Source: Deltaproteobacteria bacterium
GTDB taxonomy: Bacteria; UBA10199; JADGCS01
Direction: 5' to 3'
Assembly (NCBI GenBank): GCA_024233595.1
Contig: JACKPK010000009.1
Span: 10,887 to 74,886, forward strand
Length of the DNA stretch: 64,000 nt
The notes beneath the pieces are model-generated. The model was not told where the DNA came from. It was given only the letters and a program-made list of their open reading frames with translations, and made no database searches. The position numbers and the translations under genes are program-made. Positions within the stretch are counted from its first letter, which is position 1. The number at the start of each line of letters is the position of its first letter. Shown here in pieces: positions 1 through 9,142 of the stretch.

Positions 1-18
1 TAGAAGCTTATTGTTTAA

Positions 19-165
19 GCCAGGGGTTTTGAATTGCCGCAATCTTTGCAGCCAGAACAAGGAATGGTGACCATGCACATTGGTTCGCTTAGGGTGAAAG
101 ATCTTCAGCTTCGAATAAAAATGGCACTTGAACAAAGATACAGACGCGCGCTCCAGGCTTCTTGA
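19..165 (+). other. Possible 3' end of an upstream gene
   Basis: An open frame of 48 codons ends with a TGA at 163-165 and has a stop just before it at 16-18. The translation ends in a basic helix-like tail (LEQRYRRALQAS). No start codon with a ribosome site is obvious. It could be the C-terminus of a gene that lies mostly left of the window and has lost frame near position 18, or it could be chance. No function can be assigned. Confidence 0.2.
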
Positions 166-322
166 AAAATCTCAATGTAGAAACCTTCCATTCGTCACTT
201 TCTTGACGAAAAATTCCCCTCAAACAGATCAAATTTTCCCAAAATGGAAAAGAAGGTAGGCAGAAATTGCCTCCTGTGACGGAATGACACGTCTAAGTCA
301 TTGAAAAACGGTATGCACAAGT

Positions 323-338
323 TGGCATTACCCTTGCA
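323..338 (+). promoter_or_regulatory. Sigma-54 promoter of the flgB operon
   Basis: TGGCATTACCCTTGCA matches the RpoN -24/-12 consensus (TGGCAC-N5-TTGCA) with exact spacing between GG and GC. The start of transcription would fall near 349, about 50 bases before flgB. A short dyad (AGGCA/TGCCT) and a GTGAC...GACAC element lie at about 255-290, where an enhancer-binding protein could sit. Early or middle flagellar genes driven by sigma-54 are usual in Vibrio, Pseudomonas and Campylobacter. Confidence 0.8.
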
Positions 339-399
339 CTAGGACTTATCGGCTAAACGAATAGCCAACTTTAGAAAAAAGTGCAGGGGGCCAAAAAAA

Positions 400-756
400 A
401 TGTCTGGATTCAAGATCAACTCGGAACAAATGGCGAAGCTCGCGGGGCGTTTATCGTACCTGAGCGCGCGTCACAATGTCTTGGTGCAGAACGTCGCCAA
501 CCTGGAAACCAATGATTATAAAGCAAAAGATTTAGAGTTTAAAGGCTACTTGGATCAGCAAACTCAAGATGGTCAAGCTTTGAAAGTGCCTGATGTCAAA
601 ATGACAACAAGCTCGGCCGATCCAGATGCCAAAGGCAATAACGTGGTTGTGGAGCAGCAAATGGCTGACCTGGCAGATAACTCCGTTGAGTTCTTTTTTG
701 CGACAGAGCTCATCAAAAAGAATCTGGCCATGCTCAAGTACGCATCAGCGGGTTAA
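400..756 (+). CDS. flgB: Flagellar basal-body rod protein FlgB
   Basis: This is a proximal rod subunit, exported by the flagellar type III apparatus and assembled on the MS ring in the periplasm. The 118 residues are typical for FlgB. The N-terminal rod-family motif (HNVLVQNVANLETNDYKAKD) sits at about residues 25-44, and the C-terminal amphipathic helix runs from about 85 to 115. The start has a purine-rich ribosome site (GCAGGGGG) about 10 bases upstream. It is the first gene of the flgBC-fliEFGHIJ operon and lies directly behind the sigma-54 promoter at 323-338. Assignment is secure. Confidence 0.96.
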   Translation: MSGFKINSEQMAKLAGRLSYLSARHNVLVQNVANLETNDYKAKDLEFKGYLDQQTQDGQALKVPDVKMTTSSADPDAKGNNVVVEQQMADLADNSVEFFFATELIKKNLAMLKYASAG

Positions 757-780
757 GGATTTAGATAAAGGGATTTAGAA

Positions 781-1227
781 ATGACTTTTATACCATCATT
801 TAAAATCAACGCCTCTGGTTTACACGCGCAAAAAATCAAAATGGATTTGTCGAGTGCGAACTTGGCTAACGCGCAGACAACCAAAGCAGCAGATGGTCAA
901 CCATACCGTAAGGCCACGCCAATTTTTGAAGCCGTGCCACTTAAGTTTGACGAAATGGTTGGGGCGGAATCGCAAATGATGGATGGAGTTAATTTAGAAA
1001 CAGTTGAGTTTCGTGGTGTGTCTCGCGACGATTCTCCTTTTAAGCGTGTTTATGATCCAAGTCATCCCGATGCGGATCAAACAGGCTTTGTGAAGCTGCC
1101 TAACATTAACCTCATGTCAGAAATGGCGGACATGCTTTTGGCTAGCCGCGCGTATGAGGCCAATGTGACAGCTTTTAACACGACAAAAAATATGGCGTTA
1201 AAGGTTTTAGATTTAGGGAAAGCTTAA
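781..1227 (+). CDS. flgC: Flagellar basal-body rod protein FlgC
   Basis: This is a second proximal rod protein, built with FlgB and FlgF into the drive-shaft between MS ring and hook. The 148 residues are normal for FlgC. The family N-terminus (SGLHAQKIKMDLSSANLANA) is at about residues 12-31, and the C-terminal heptad helix (SEMADMLLASRAYEANVTAF) at about 113-132. It follows flgB by 24 bases with GGGATTT upstream as a weak ribosome site. It keeps the universal flgB-flgC-fliE order. Confidence 0.96.
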   Translation: MTFIPSFKINASGLHAQKIKMDLSSANLANAQTTKAADGQPYRKATPIFEAVPLKFDEMVGAESQMMDGVNLETVEFRGVSRDDSPFKRVYDPSHPDADQTGFVKLPNINLMSEMADMLLASRAYEANVTAFNTTKNMALKVLDLGKA

Positions 1228-1266
1228 ACAGCTTGAGTTTTAATTAGGGAAGCACGGGGAAAATAA

Positions 1267-1590
1267 ATGTCAATCAGCGGAGTTAATTCAGCAATCGCAA
1301 CGATCGGTCCGATCACTTCGGGGGAAAACACCCCTCAGAAAGTGGGCAATCAGAAATCGTCTGACGCGATTAATGAATTTTCTAATTTAATTAAAGATGG
1401 AGTCAATAAAGTCAGTGACTCCATTAAAGAATACGAAACCATGGCCGGTGATTTCGCTGATGGTAAAAATGTGAGTGTGCATGAGCTCGTTATTAAGGGC
1501 GAGCAGGCAGATATCAGTTTGCGTTTGATGAGTGCCGTCAAAACAAAAGTGATCGATGCCTACAACGAGATCATGCGTATGCAAGTTTAG
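1267..1590 (+). CDS. fliE: Flagellar hook-basal body protein FliE
   Basis: FliE is the adaptor that joins the FliF MS ring to the rod. The 107 residues fit the family. The conserved C-terminal half includes VHELVIKGEQADISLRLM at about residues 71-88 and ends with the motif YNEIMRMQV. The first 30 residues are Ser/Thr/Gly-rich and poorly conserved, as usual. It starts 39 bases after flgC, behind a GGGAAGCACGGGG stretch that serves as ribosome site, and precedes fliF by 34 bases. Confidence 0.95.
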   Translation: MSISGVNSAIATIGPITSGENTPQKVGNQKSSDAINEFSNLIKDGVNKVSDSIKEYETMAGDFADGKNVSVHELVIKGEQADISLRLMSAVKTKVIDAYNEIMRMQV

Positions 1591-1624
1591 TAACGGGAAT
1601 TGAGAGTTAACCAGAGAGGGAGAA

Positions 1625-3130
1625 ATGGCAGACGAAACAACAAAGTTAAATGAAACATTTCAGCAGATCAAACAAATGATCATCGAAATGCCTTTGATGA
1701 AAAAACTTTCTATCGTTTTGACTATTGGTATTTCTCTGTCCGTGTTGGTGTTTTTGGGACAGTTATCCAGTCAGTCTGGGTACCAAGTGCTCTTTTCCAA
1801 TTTAGAATCAGAAGATCTTTCTGCGATTGCTTCTTCTTTAGAAGGTTTGGGGATTCCCTACGAAATTCAATCGGAAGCTCAGGCTATTTTGGTGCCGGCT
1901 GACGATGTTTTGACGACACGTCTTAAATTAGCGCGCGAAGGCTTGCCACAATTTGGTGGTGTTGGCTTTGAGCTTTTTGATCAAGACTCCTTTGGGATGA
2001 CCGATTTTGAACAACGCTTGAACTACCAACGTGCTTTGCAAGGCGAATTGGTGCGTACCATCAATGAATTTAAAGAAGTGGATGATTCACGCATTCACTT
2101 GGTGATTCCTGAAAAATCTTTGTTCATGCAATCCAAAGAAGTGGCGACGGCTTCGGTTGTTTTGAAACTCGCTAAGGGTGAAAAAATCCAAGAAGAAACG
2201 GTTCGCAGTATTGTGAACTTGGTTAGCGCAAGTGTGCCAAACTTGGATGCCAAAAATGTGACTGTTGTGGACACAACTGGTCAGTTGCTCTCCTCTGAAA
2301 TGGGTGAAGAGTCTGGCGGTGGTTTGGCTGTGTTTCGTAAGAAACGTGATTTGGAAATGTCTTACGAAACCAAAGTGCGTAGTTTGTTAGAGCCCATTGT
2401 TGGTTTTGGAAAAGTTAAAGTGCGTGTCACAGCCGACATGGATTTTACCAGCAAGGAAACAACAGAAGAAAAATTTGATCCGGAATCGATTGCGGTGCGT
2501 TCGGAATCACGAACTAAAAATAAAGAATCAGAAGCTGGTGATGCTGCTGCGGCAGCGGCTGCAGCCGGAAAAGAAAAGGATCAGCAGTCTGAATCGATTA
2601 ATTACGAAGTGAGTAAGCAGGTTCAGCACATAAAACATGCGTCTGGGGAGCTGCAAAAGTTGAGTATCGCCACCATTATTGATGGCACCTACGAAGAAGG
2701 TGAAGATGGCGAGAAAACTTATCAGCCTCGTTCTGAAGACGACATGAAGAAGTTTGAAGATTTGATCAAGAGCGCCATTGGTTTCAACCAAGAGCGTGGG
2801 GATCAACTTAAAGTGATGAACTTAGCGTTTCAAAGCCCAGAGTCTTTATTTAAAGAGGGCTCTGAACAACAGATGTTTGATAAGAGCACTTATGCCTTTT
2901 ACCTGAGCATCATTGTGAACGTTGTGATCGCGGTGATCGCCTTGCTCATCATCCTCTTTGTGATCAAACCATTGATCACGGCGTGGAGAGAAAAGCAAGG
3001 TGCCGAAGGGGCATTGGCTGGTGGCAACAAAATGATGTTGCCTCCGGGTGCTGCTAAGGACGAGCTGGAAAGAAAAGCGTTAGAAGATCCAGCTGATATG
3101 GTTAAAATCCTTCGTAAATGGTTAGAGTGA
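1625..3130 (+). CDS. fliF: Flagellar MS-ring protein FliF
   Basis: FliF forms the inner-membrane MS ring that carries the rod and the FliG rotor. The 501 residues are slightly short for the family. A first membrane segment lies at about residues 26-46. Ring-building YscJ/FliF domains fill residues 50-230. A flexible Ala-rich acidic linker lies at about 300-325, and a second membrane segment at about 423-447. The C-terminus ends DPADMVKILRKWLE, the usual FliG-binding tail. Ribosome site GAGAGGGAG lies just before the ATG. Confidence 0.97.
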   Translation: MADETTKLNETFQQIKQMIIEMPLMKKLSIVLTIGISLSVLVFLGQLSSQSGYQVLFSNLESEDLSAIASSLEGLGIPYEIQSEAQAILVPADDVLTTRLKLAREGLPQFGGVGFELFDQDSFGMTDFEQRLNYQRALQGELVRTINEFKEVDDSRIHLVIPEKSLFMQSKEVATASVVLKLAKGEKIQEETVRSIVNLVSASVPNLDAKNVTVVDTTGQLLSSEMGEESGGGLAVFRKKRDLEMSYETKVRSLLEPIVGFGKVKVRVTADMDFTSKETTEEKFDPESIAVRSESRTKNKESEAGDAAAAAAAAGKEKDQQSESINYEVSKQVQHIKHASGELQKLSIATIIDGTYEEGEDGEKTYQPRSEDDMKKFEDLIKSAIGFNQERGDQLKVMNLAFQSPESLFKEGSEQQMFDKSTYAFYLSIIVNVVIAVIALLIILFVIKPLITAWREKQGAEGALAGGNKMMLPPGAAKDELERKALEDPADMVKILRKWLE

Positions 3131-3184
3131 TCGCTCTGACGATGGATCGATGGTGTATGTTTAATTTTTCTAGACGGTGAATAT

Positions 3185-4228
3185 ATGGCCGAAGAGCTAG
3201 ATACAGGTTCCCTCTCAAAAGCCCAAAAAGCCGCCCTAATCTTTTTGCTTCTCGAAGAGAAAGGGGCGGCCTCTCTTTTTGATCACATGACCGATGATGA
3301 GATCAAAAGTATAGGCAGTACACTTTTGAGCATGGAAGAGATTCCCGTCAGCGAGATGAGTCAAATCCTCTCGGAATTTTATTCTGATTTGGGAGTGGGT
3401 CAAAAGGATCAATTTTCCGGAAAGAAGATTTTCGAAAAATTGGTGAGCAAAACTCTTCCCAATGATCGAACAGGAAAGATCTTGAACGTGAGTGATGTAA
3501 AAGGTGGTCGTGGTTCTGCAGATAATCCTTTAGAGCCTTTGCTCAAAGAGATGTCTGGTGAGCAATTGTTTAAATTGATCAAAACAGAACACCCGCAAAC
3601 CATCGCGGTGATTTTGACTTTGGTGAAGCCTGGTCAAGCCAAAGCCGCTATCAATCAGTTTGAAGACGAACAAAAAACAGACATTCTTTACCGCATGTCA
3701 GTTTTATCTAAAATTCCTGGCGATATGATTGAAATCATCAGTGAAAACTTTAAAGCCAAGCTCGCTGAAGGTGGAACTGAAGAAGAGGAAGCAGACGAAA
3801 CAGCAGGAACAGAAGTTCCCGGAACAGACCTTGTGTTGCGCTATTTAAAAACACAAGACTGGGCCCAGGCTGAAGGCATGATTTCCAAAATTGAATCAGA
3901 AAATCCTGAAGTGGCCGCTAAGCTCAGAAAGAAATTCTTTACGCTCGAAGACATGTTGCGTGCGGATAATAACGGGATTCGAAATTTGCTCAAAAGCATT
4001 GAGACAGCCACACTGAGTGTGGCTCTTAAATCTGAATCAGAAGAGGTTCAGGATAAGTTTTTTCAAAACATGTCAACACGTGCTGCTGCGATCTTAAAAG
4101 AAGATATGGAAGTGATGCCGGAACAAAAAGAAGAAGATGTGGAAGCGGCACAAAGTCTTATTTTGGAAGAAGCGAAAAAGCTCATTGGTGAAGGCCAAAT
4201 GATTTTAGAACCAATTGGGGAAGGTTGA
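3185..4228 (+). CDS. fliG: Flagellar motor switch protein FliG
   Basis: FliG is the torque-receiving rotor protein on the cytoplasmic face of the MS ring. The N-terminal domain that grips FliF is at residues 10-100. The middle domain carries the EHPQTIA signature at about residue 137. The C-terminal torque helix region (FFTLEDMLRADNNGIRNLL) is at about 255-273. In Escherichia coli the matching loop reads DDR; here it reads DNN, so the charge pattern differs. An acidic Glu/Thr-rich linker at about 198-214 is a local insertion. The upstream ribosome site is weak (CGGTGA). Confidence 0.96.
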   Translation: MAEELDTGSLSKAQKAALIFLLLEEKGAASLFDHMTDDEIKSIGSTLLSMEEIPVSEMSQILSEFYSDLGVGQKDQFSGKKIFEKLVSKTLPNDRTGKILNVSDVKGGRGSADNPLEPLLKEMSGEQLFKLIKTEHPQTIAVILTLVKPGQAKAAINQFEDEQKTDILYRMSVLSKIPGDMIEIISENFKAKLAEGGTEEEEADETAGTEVPGTDLVLRYLKTQDWAQAEGMISKIESENPEVAAKLRKKFFTLEDMLRADNNGIRNLLKSIETATLSVALKSESEEVQDKFFQNMSTRAAAILKEDMEVMPEQKEEDVEAAQSLILEEAKKLIGEGQMILEPIGEG

Positions 4229-4238
4229 TTAATAAAAT

Positions 4239-5054
4239 ATGACAACACAGGAACTACAATCAGGTTTTCAAGAGTTTGCGTTGCCAAATCAGGGAATGAT
4301 GCAGGGTGATGATGGTGCTGACTTTCAGGACTGGGTCCCCACACAAAAAGATGTCGAAACCCCATCGCAAAAAAAATCAAAAGAATTAGCAGAACGAGAA
4401 AATTCTTTAAGTCAAAAAGAAGCCAACTTGCAGCAAAAGGAACAAGAGCTTTTGCAAATGCAAAATGGTTTGAATGATATATTGCAAAGAGTTCAAGGTT
4501 TTGTTGCAGCGTTTGAAGAAAAGAAAAAGCAGTTTTGGGAAAATAACACTGCCGAGATTGTTTCTTTTGCTCGCCAGCTTGTTGAAAAAATCATCCAAAA
4601 GAAACTGGAAGAAGATCCTTCTATTTTAACCAATCAAATCAAATCAGCATTGGAAGAGCTTGAGATTGATCATGTTGTTGATGTGCACATGAGTCCTGAA
4701 GATTACGAGTTTTTAAAATCGGCTAATTTAGAAGAAGTGCAAAAGCTTTTTGCTTTAGAAAAAGTAAAATGGATTGCCGATATGCGTTTGTCTCGCGGTG
4801 AGGTGTTTGTGGACACCGAGCAGTTTCGTTTGGATGCGTCTTTGGCAACCGTTATTAAGAATATGGAACAAAATCTCATGCAAGAGCGCGCTCATCAGCC
4901 CGCTAATATGCAAAAGCAAGAGGAAGTTGTGGAAGATTCTGAGCTGCAAGCTAGCGCAGAAGAAACTCCAGAAAATGCTTCTGAACCTGAGCAAAGCGAA
5001 CCGGATGCAGGTTCTGATTCGGATCCAAGTGATGATGAGGAGGGCCAGTCATGA
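4239..5054 (+). CDS. fliH: Flagellar export apparatus regulator FliH
   Basis: FliH binds the FliI ATPase and holds it at the export gate. The 271-residue protein has a Gln/Asp-rich N-terminus, a long coiled coil at about residues 45-105 (heptads rich in KEANLQQKEQELL), and the FliH/NolV/VirE-like domain at about 110-215. An acidic, Ser/Glu/Asp-rich tail occupies about 220-271 and is longer than usual. Its stop overlaps the fliI start by 4 bases (ATGA), which suggests coupled translation. No strong ribosome site is seen at the ATG. Confidence 0.9.
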   Translation: MTTQELQSGFQEFALPNQGMMQGDDGADFQDWVPTQKDVETPSQKKSKELAERENSLSQKEANLQQKEQELLQMQNGLNDILQRVQGFVAAFEEKKKQFWENNTAEIVSFARQLVEKIIQKKLEEDPSILTNQIKSALEELEIDHVVDVHMSPEDYEFLKSANLEEVQKLFALEKVKWIADMRLSRGEVFVDTEQFRLDASLATVIKNMEQNLMQERAHQPANMQKQEEVVEDSELQASAEETPENASEPEQSEPDAGSDSDPSDDEEGQS

Positions 5055-6379
5055 CACAAGCTGCTCTTCAATTTGATTCCAAAGAATTGTTGCGTAAATT
5101 CATTACGCCAAAGCGTTCCGATGTTTTAGGAAAAATCACCAAAGTCTTAGGCTTGGTGATTGAAGCTTATCTTCCTAATGCACCCATTGGTGCCATTTGT
5201 GAAATTTATCCTGATGACCAAAGTGAAATTCGTTACGCTGAAGTGATTGGCTTAAAAAGCCAGCATGTTCAGATGATGATGATCGGTGAGTTGTCTGGCG
5301 TCAAAGTAGGCAGTCTGGTGCGCGTTGTGGAGCAGCAAGCACGAGTTGGTGTTTGTGATCAGTTACTTGGCCGCGTGATTGATCCGCTTGGCGAAGTCAT
5401 GGATCAAGGTGATCCCATTAAATACAAAGAATTTTATAAACTTTATCAAACTCCGGTTCCTGCTCTTAGCCGCCGACGTGTCGAAATGCCGATGAGTTTG
5501 GGTGTGCGCGCTATCGATGGATTAAACACCTGTGGTGAAGGCCAAAGGGTTTCCATTATGGCTGGTTCGGGTGTTGGTAAATCCACTTTGATGGGGATGA
5601 TGGCCCGTAACACCAGTGGTGATGTCAACGTGATTGCCTTGCTTGGTGAACGTGCGCGTGAGGTTAGAGATTTTATTGAAAAAGATTTGGGGCCAGAAGG
5701 CTTAAAGCGTTCGGTTGTGATTGTGGCAACCAGTGACACGCCTCCCTTGATTCGTATGCGTTGTGCTTACGTGGCAACTGCCATTGCGGAGTATTTTCGT
5801 GATCATGGTTCTAAGGTGCTTTTGCTCATGGATAGTCTCACTCGTTTTGCCATGGCATCTCGGGAAGTGGGCTTGTCTATTGGTGAGCCACCAACATCAC
5901 GTGGTTACACGCCATCAACATTCACAGTTCTTCCTAAGATTTTAGAAAGAGCTGGAACAACGGCGCACAACGGAAGCATCACTGGTTTTTACACGGTGTT
6001 GACAGAAGGCGATGACATTAACGACCCCATTGCCGATTGTGTTCGTTCGATTGTCGATGGTCACATTGTGTTGAGTCGTAAATTGGCTAACGAAGGTCAT
6101 TTTCCAGCGATTGATATTTTGAACTCTTTGTCTCGTGTCATGGGAGACGTGACGTCTGAATCTCATATTGCAGCCAGCCGCAAAGTGCGTGGCTTAATGG
6201 CGACTTATGCCGAAATGGAAGATTACATTAATATTGGAGCTTACACGCCAGGCAAAAATGCTGATTTGGATGAAGCTGTTAAAAAACAACAGCACATCAA
6301 ACAATTTTTACGCCAGATGGTCGAAGAGAAATCAGAATTTTCAGATACAGAAGGGTGGCTAACACAGTTAGCACAATGA
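5051..6379 (+). CDS. fliI: Flagellum-specific ATP synthase FliI
   Basis: FliI is the hexameric ATPase that energises and primes flagellar protein export. The 442 residues match the family. The Walker A motif GSGVGKST lies at about residues 172-179. The Walker B region (VLLLMDSLTRFA) is near 255-266, followed by the flagellar-type signature at about 275-295. A beta-barrel N-domain occupies the first 95 residues. It is translationally coupled to fliH and followed 4 bases later by fliJ, the usual export-ATPase trio. Confidence 0.97.
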   Translation: MTQAALQFDSKELLRKFITPKRSDVLGKITKVLGLVIEAYLPNAPIGAICEIYPDDQSEIRYAEVIGLKSQHVQMMMIGELSGVKVGSLVRVVEQQARVGVCDQLLGRVIDPLGEVMDQGDPIKYKEFYKLYQTPVPALSRRRVEMPMSLGVRAIDGLNTCGEGQRVSIMAGSGVGKSTLMGMMARNTSGDVNVIALLGERAREVRDFIEKDLGPEGLKRSVVIVATSDTPPLIRMRCAYVATAIAEYFRDHGSKVLLLMDSLTRFAMASREVGLSIGEPPTSRGYTPSTFTVLPKILERAGTTAHNGSITGFYTVLTEGDDINDPIADCVRSIVDGHIVLSRKLANEGHFPAIDILNSLSRVMGDVTSESHIAASRKVRGLMATYAEMEDYINIGAYTPGKNADLDEAVKKQQHIKQFLRQMVEEKSEFSDTEGWLTQLAQ

Positions 6380-6383
6380 CACG

Positions 6384-6836
6384 ATGAAGAAGTTTAAATT
6401 TAGATTAGAGGGTCTTTTAAAAATCAAAAGAGCTCTCGAAAGAGAAACACAATACGAGCTCATGGAAGCTCAGCATCTTGTCGATAGACAAGAAAAATTG
6501 GTGAAAGACGCCAATCAAAAAATAGAAGACTGGTCTGCGTATTATGATCACATTCTTAAAACAAGCGGCAACGCTGAGTATTTAGGGATTATCGATAAGC
6601 ACATGCAAAAGCTTTATCGTTACCGAGAACAGCTCAACATCAGTTTGGATGTTTTAAAAAGAAAAAAAGAAGACATTGTGATGCAGTACAACGAGATCAA
6701 AAAAGAAGTGAAGACTTTGGAGCATTTGGAAGAGAAGAAGCGTTTGGAACATCAAGAGGAAATGATGAAATTAGAAGCAAACCTAAACGATGAAATGGCT
6801 ATGATGCGCTATGCCCGTGAAAGGAGCGCAGTGTGA
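6384..6836 (+). CDS. fliJ: Flagellar export chaperone FliJ
   Basis: FliJ is the central stalk of the FliI ATPase ring and a general export chaperone. The 150 residues are almost wholly charged coiled coil. The N-terminus (KKFKFRLEGLLKIKRALERE) is the most conserved part of the family. It starts 4 bases after the fliI stop, and its own stop overlaps the next gene by 4 bases (GTGA). Sequence conservation in FliJ is always low, so position and coiled-coil pattern carry much of the call. Confidence 0.9.
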   Translation: MKKFKFRLEGLLKIKRALERETQYELMEAQHLVDRQEKLVKDANQKIEDWSAYYDHILKTSGNAEYLGIIDKHMQKLYRYREQLNISLDVLKRKKEDIVMQYNEIKKEVKTLEHLEEKKRLEHQEEMMKLEANLNDEMAMMRYARERSAV

Positions 6837-7537
6837 AACGGTATTTAGCACTTTTTTTAGCGTCAGCTTTGTTTGGCGCCTTGATGGCTTGGCAACTTGA
6901 TCTAAAAGCTCAGGAAGCAGAAGCACCTGCGGCAGCAGAAGAATCCGATGCAAACGCAGAGGCTGAATCCGCGCCAGCAGAAACCCCTGCAGCAAAACCT
7001 GCGGCGGCAAATGCACCTGCTAAGCAAGAAGGTGAAAACCAAGCTTTGCCAAATAAAGACGTGGCGTCTCTTGATGACCTTGAAGAAGACGTGGATGAAT
7101 TTTTGGAAGATGAGTCTGTGAAGGTGATCTACAAGACTCCGGATTCTTGTAAAGAATTCACCATGTACCTTGATAGCAAAGCACTCAAGTTAGAAAAAAT
7201 GGATCGCGAGCTAAAAAAGAAAGAACGTTTGCTCAATCAGATGCAAGCGGATTTTGAAGCGATCACAACAAAATTTGCGGAAACTGAAAAGCGTATCAAA
7301 GAAATGATTCAGCATGATCCAAGTAATTTAAAAGATAACCCAGAACTTGCTAAGATGATCAAGCTCTACGAAACCTTTTCGGCGGAAGAGGCAGCGGCGC
7401 GTTTGCAAAACTTAGATTTGGATCTCACTTTGGCGATTCTAAGAGGCATGAAACCAAAGACATTGAGTAAAATCATGACAGCAATGGATCCCAAATTATC
7501 GGCGGCATTGTCCAGCCAGCTGATTCGAGGATTTTAG
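6833..7537 (+). CDS. MotE-like periplasmic coiled-coil protein (MgtE-N-like domain)
   Basis: A GTG start overlaps fliJ by 4 bases. The 234-residue protein begins with an uncleaved anchor or signal segment (residues 3-20), then an Ala/Pro/Glu-rich linker to about residue 75. A coiled coil follows at about 105-155. The C-terminal domain at about 170-230 resembles the MgtE N-terminal repeat: helices with SAEEAAARLQNLDLDLTLAI and an ILRGMKPKTLSKIM helix. This layout is that of MotE, described as a MotC chaperone in Sinorhizobium, and MotE-like genes commonly follow fliJ in many phyla. A role in stator or rod assembly is inference. Confidence 0.75.
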   Translation: MKRYLALFLASALFGALMAWQLDLKAQEAEAPAAAEESDANAEAESAPAETPAAKPAAANAPAKQEGENQALPNKDVASLDDLEEDVDEFLEDESVKVIYKTPDSCKEFTMYLDSKALKLEKMDRELKKKERLLNQMQADFEAITTKFAETEKRIKEMIQHDPSNLKDNPELAKMIKLYETFSAEEAAARLQNLDLDLTLAILRGMKPKTLSKIMTAMDPKLSAALSSQLIRGF

Positions 7538-7571
7538 AACGAGTTAAACTTAAGATTTTAGAGAGAGTATT

Positions 7572-9125
7572 ATGTCTTCTAAATTAAAAGATATTTCCAC
7601 CCAGGTTGATCAACGCTCCTTGGGCAATGGTTTGGATTCTAATCAGACTGTCACGCCGGTCGAGGATGCTGCTATTTTTAATAATGTGATGAGCAGCACC
7701 AGCATGCAAAGTTCCACTGATAAAAAAGAGAGCGGAGCAGAAGAACAAAAGACAAAAGAGGTCTCCGGTGCCAAGGCCAAAAAGACCGCCAAGGCAGATG
7801 AGGCAAAAGACACTGATTCCCAAGTTCAGGAGCAAGCCAGAACGCAGGAAGAAAACAAAGAGATTGAAGAAGTTGATGCCTATGAGATTTCTGTGAATCA
7901 ACTGGCGCAACAGTTGAATGTGGCTCTGCAGGCGGAACAGCAAAATGCAAAAGAGCGTGTTTTGTCTTTTAAAGAACGCATGATGCTCGAAGATTCTACG
8001 GAAGGCGTGCAAGAAGTGGGTGATCAGAATCAGGCACAAGTCGATCCGGAGTTGTTAAGAAAAGTCGATATCAAAACGCTCAAAAAACAATTGGATTTGG
8101 CAGTGAATCAAAATTCAGAAGTGGACGTGGAAGTGCCTCGCGAAGCCATTGATCGCAATAAAAACTTACAAGATGTGGCTCTGAACGAAGAGGTGCCGGA
8201 ACTCACTCCAGAAGAAGAAGCTCTTATTAAATTTAAGGTTCCTGATTTTCTGAAAGCCAATGACATTAAAGTGGCTCCAAAAGAAGTGAAAGAAACCGAA
8301 AAGCCACAAATTGATTTGTTAAAAGCGGATGTGCAAGAGCTTCGCGCTTTGCCAAAAGAAGAAAACAATGATCCTCGTTTTTATCAATTCGAAGTGCAAG
8401 AAGAAGAGGTCACTTTGAATGTGGTGTCTTTGGATTTAACGCGACAAAATGAGGATGATCAAAGTTGGGCTCTTGACTTGCTCAAATCTGATGATCTTTT
8501 GCCAGTGGATTTGTTGGGTAACAAGAACATGCCAACAGTAGATCCCAATAATATGAATTCAATGTCTCAGCTTGTGACCAATCTTGGTTCCCACAATAGT
8601 TCACAGCCTACAAATGGTTTGTTTAGTGCTCAAGCTGCGGGCAAGGCCATTGATATGGCTCCCTTGCGAGTGAAGGTCAGTGAGGTGATCACGCAGATGG
8701 GACAATCTGGCCGCACAAGCACAACGCGCATTCAGATTCACCCACCTGAGTTAGGCCAGTTGGATATTAAAATTGAGCACAAAGGTAAGTTTGTGCAGGC
8801 CGAAATCATCACGCGTAGTCAGGTCACAAAAGAATTTTTAGAAGCTCATTTGGATCAATTTAAAGAGTTGTTGTCTGGCGAAGATTTGAATGTCGAAAGT
8901 TTTAAAATCCGTTCTGATGAAATGCACTTTTCAAAAACACAGAATCAAAATCAGTCCGGTGAAAACTTTATGGATGATCCTCAAAAAGGCATGGATGATT
9001 TGAGTCATGGCATGTCTGATCACAACGAGGCTCATGAAGAAGAAATAGAAAAGTTAAAGTATTTAATCTCTCAAGCCCAAAGGGGGCCTGAGGATGATGT
9101 TTTAAAAATCAATGTGAAGGTTTAA
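7572..9125 (+). CDS. fliK: Flagellar hook-length control protein FliK
   Basis: FliK measures hook length and switches the export gate from rod/hook to filament substrates by acting on FlhB. The 517-residue protein has a long, acidic, Gln/Glu-rich N-terminal ruler region with low conservation. The compact FliK C-terminal domain lies at about residues 360-450, with the motif RIQIHPPELGQLDIKI. A Met/Asp/His-rich tail follows to residue 517. The start has ribosome site GAGAGAG. It sits immediately before flgD and flgE, the hook genes it controls. Confidence 0.92.
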   Translation: MSSKLKDISTQVDQRSLGNGLDSNQTVTPVEDAAIFNNVMSSTSMQSSTDKKESGAEEQKTKEVSGAKAKKTAKADEAKDTDSQVQEQARTQEENKEIEEVDAYEISVNQLAQQLNVALQAEQQNAKERVLSFKERMMLEDSTEGVQEVGDQNQAQVDPELLRKVDIKTLKKQLDLAVNQNSEVDVEVPREAIDRNKNLQDVALNEEVPELTPEEEALIKFKVPDFLKANDIKVAPKEVKETEKPQIDLLKADVQELRALPKEENNDPRFYQFEVQEEEVTLNVVSLDLTRQNEDDQSWALDLLKSDDLLPVDLLGNKNMPTVDPNNMNSMSQLVTNLGSHNSSQPTNGLFSAQAAGKAIDMAPLRVKVSEVITQMGQSGRTSTTRIQIHPPELGQLDIKIEHKGKFVQAEIITRSQVTKEFLEAHLDQFKELLSGEDLNVESFKIRSDEMHFSKTQNQNQSGENFMDDPQKGMDDLSHGMSDHNEAHEEEIEKLKYLISQAQRGPEDDVLKINVKV

Positions 9126-9142
9126 ACGAAAGGGATACGTTT

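Noticed and set aside
7584..8039. Long minus-strand open frame of 151 codons inside fliK
   Set aside because: It lies antisense to a clearly coding, acidic Gln/Glu-rich region. The translation is the Leu/Phe-rich composition expected from the complement of such codons, with no ribosome site.
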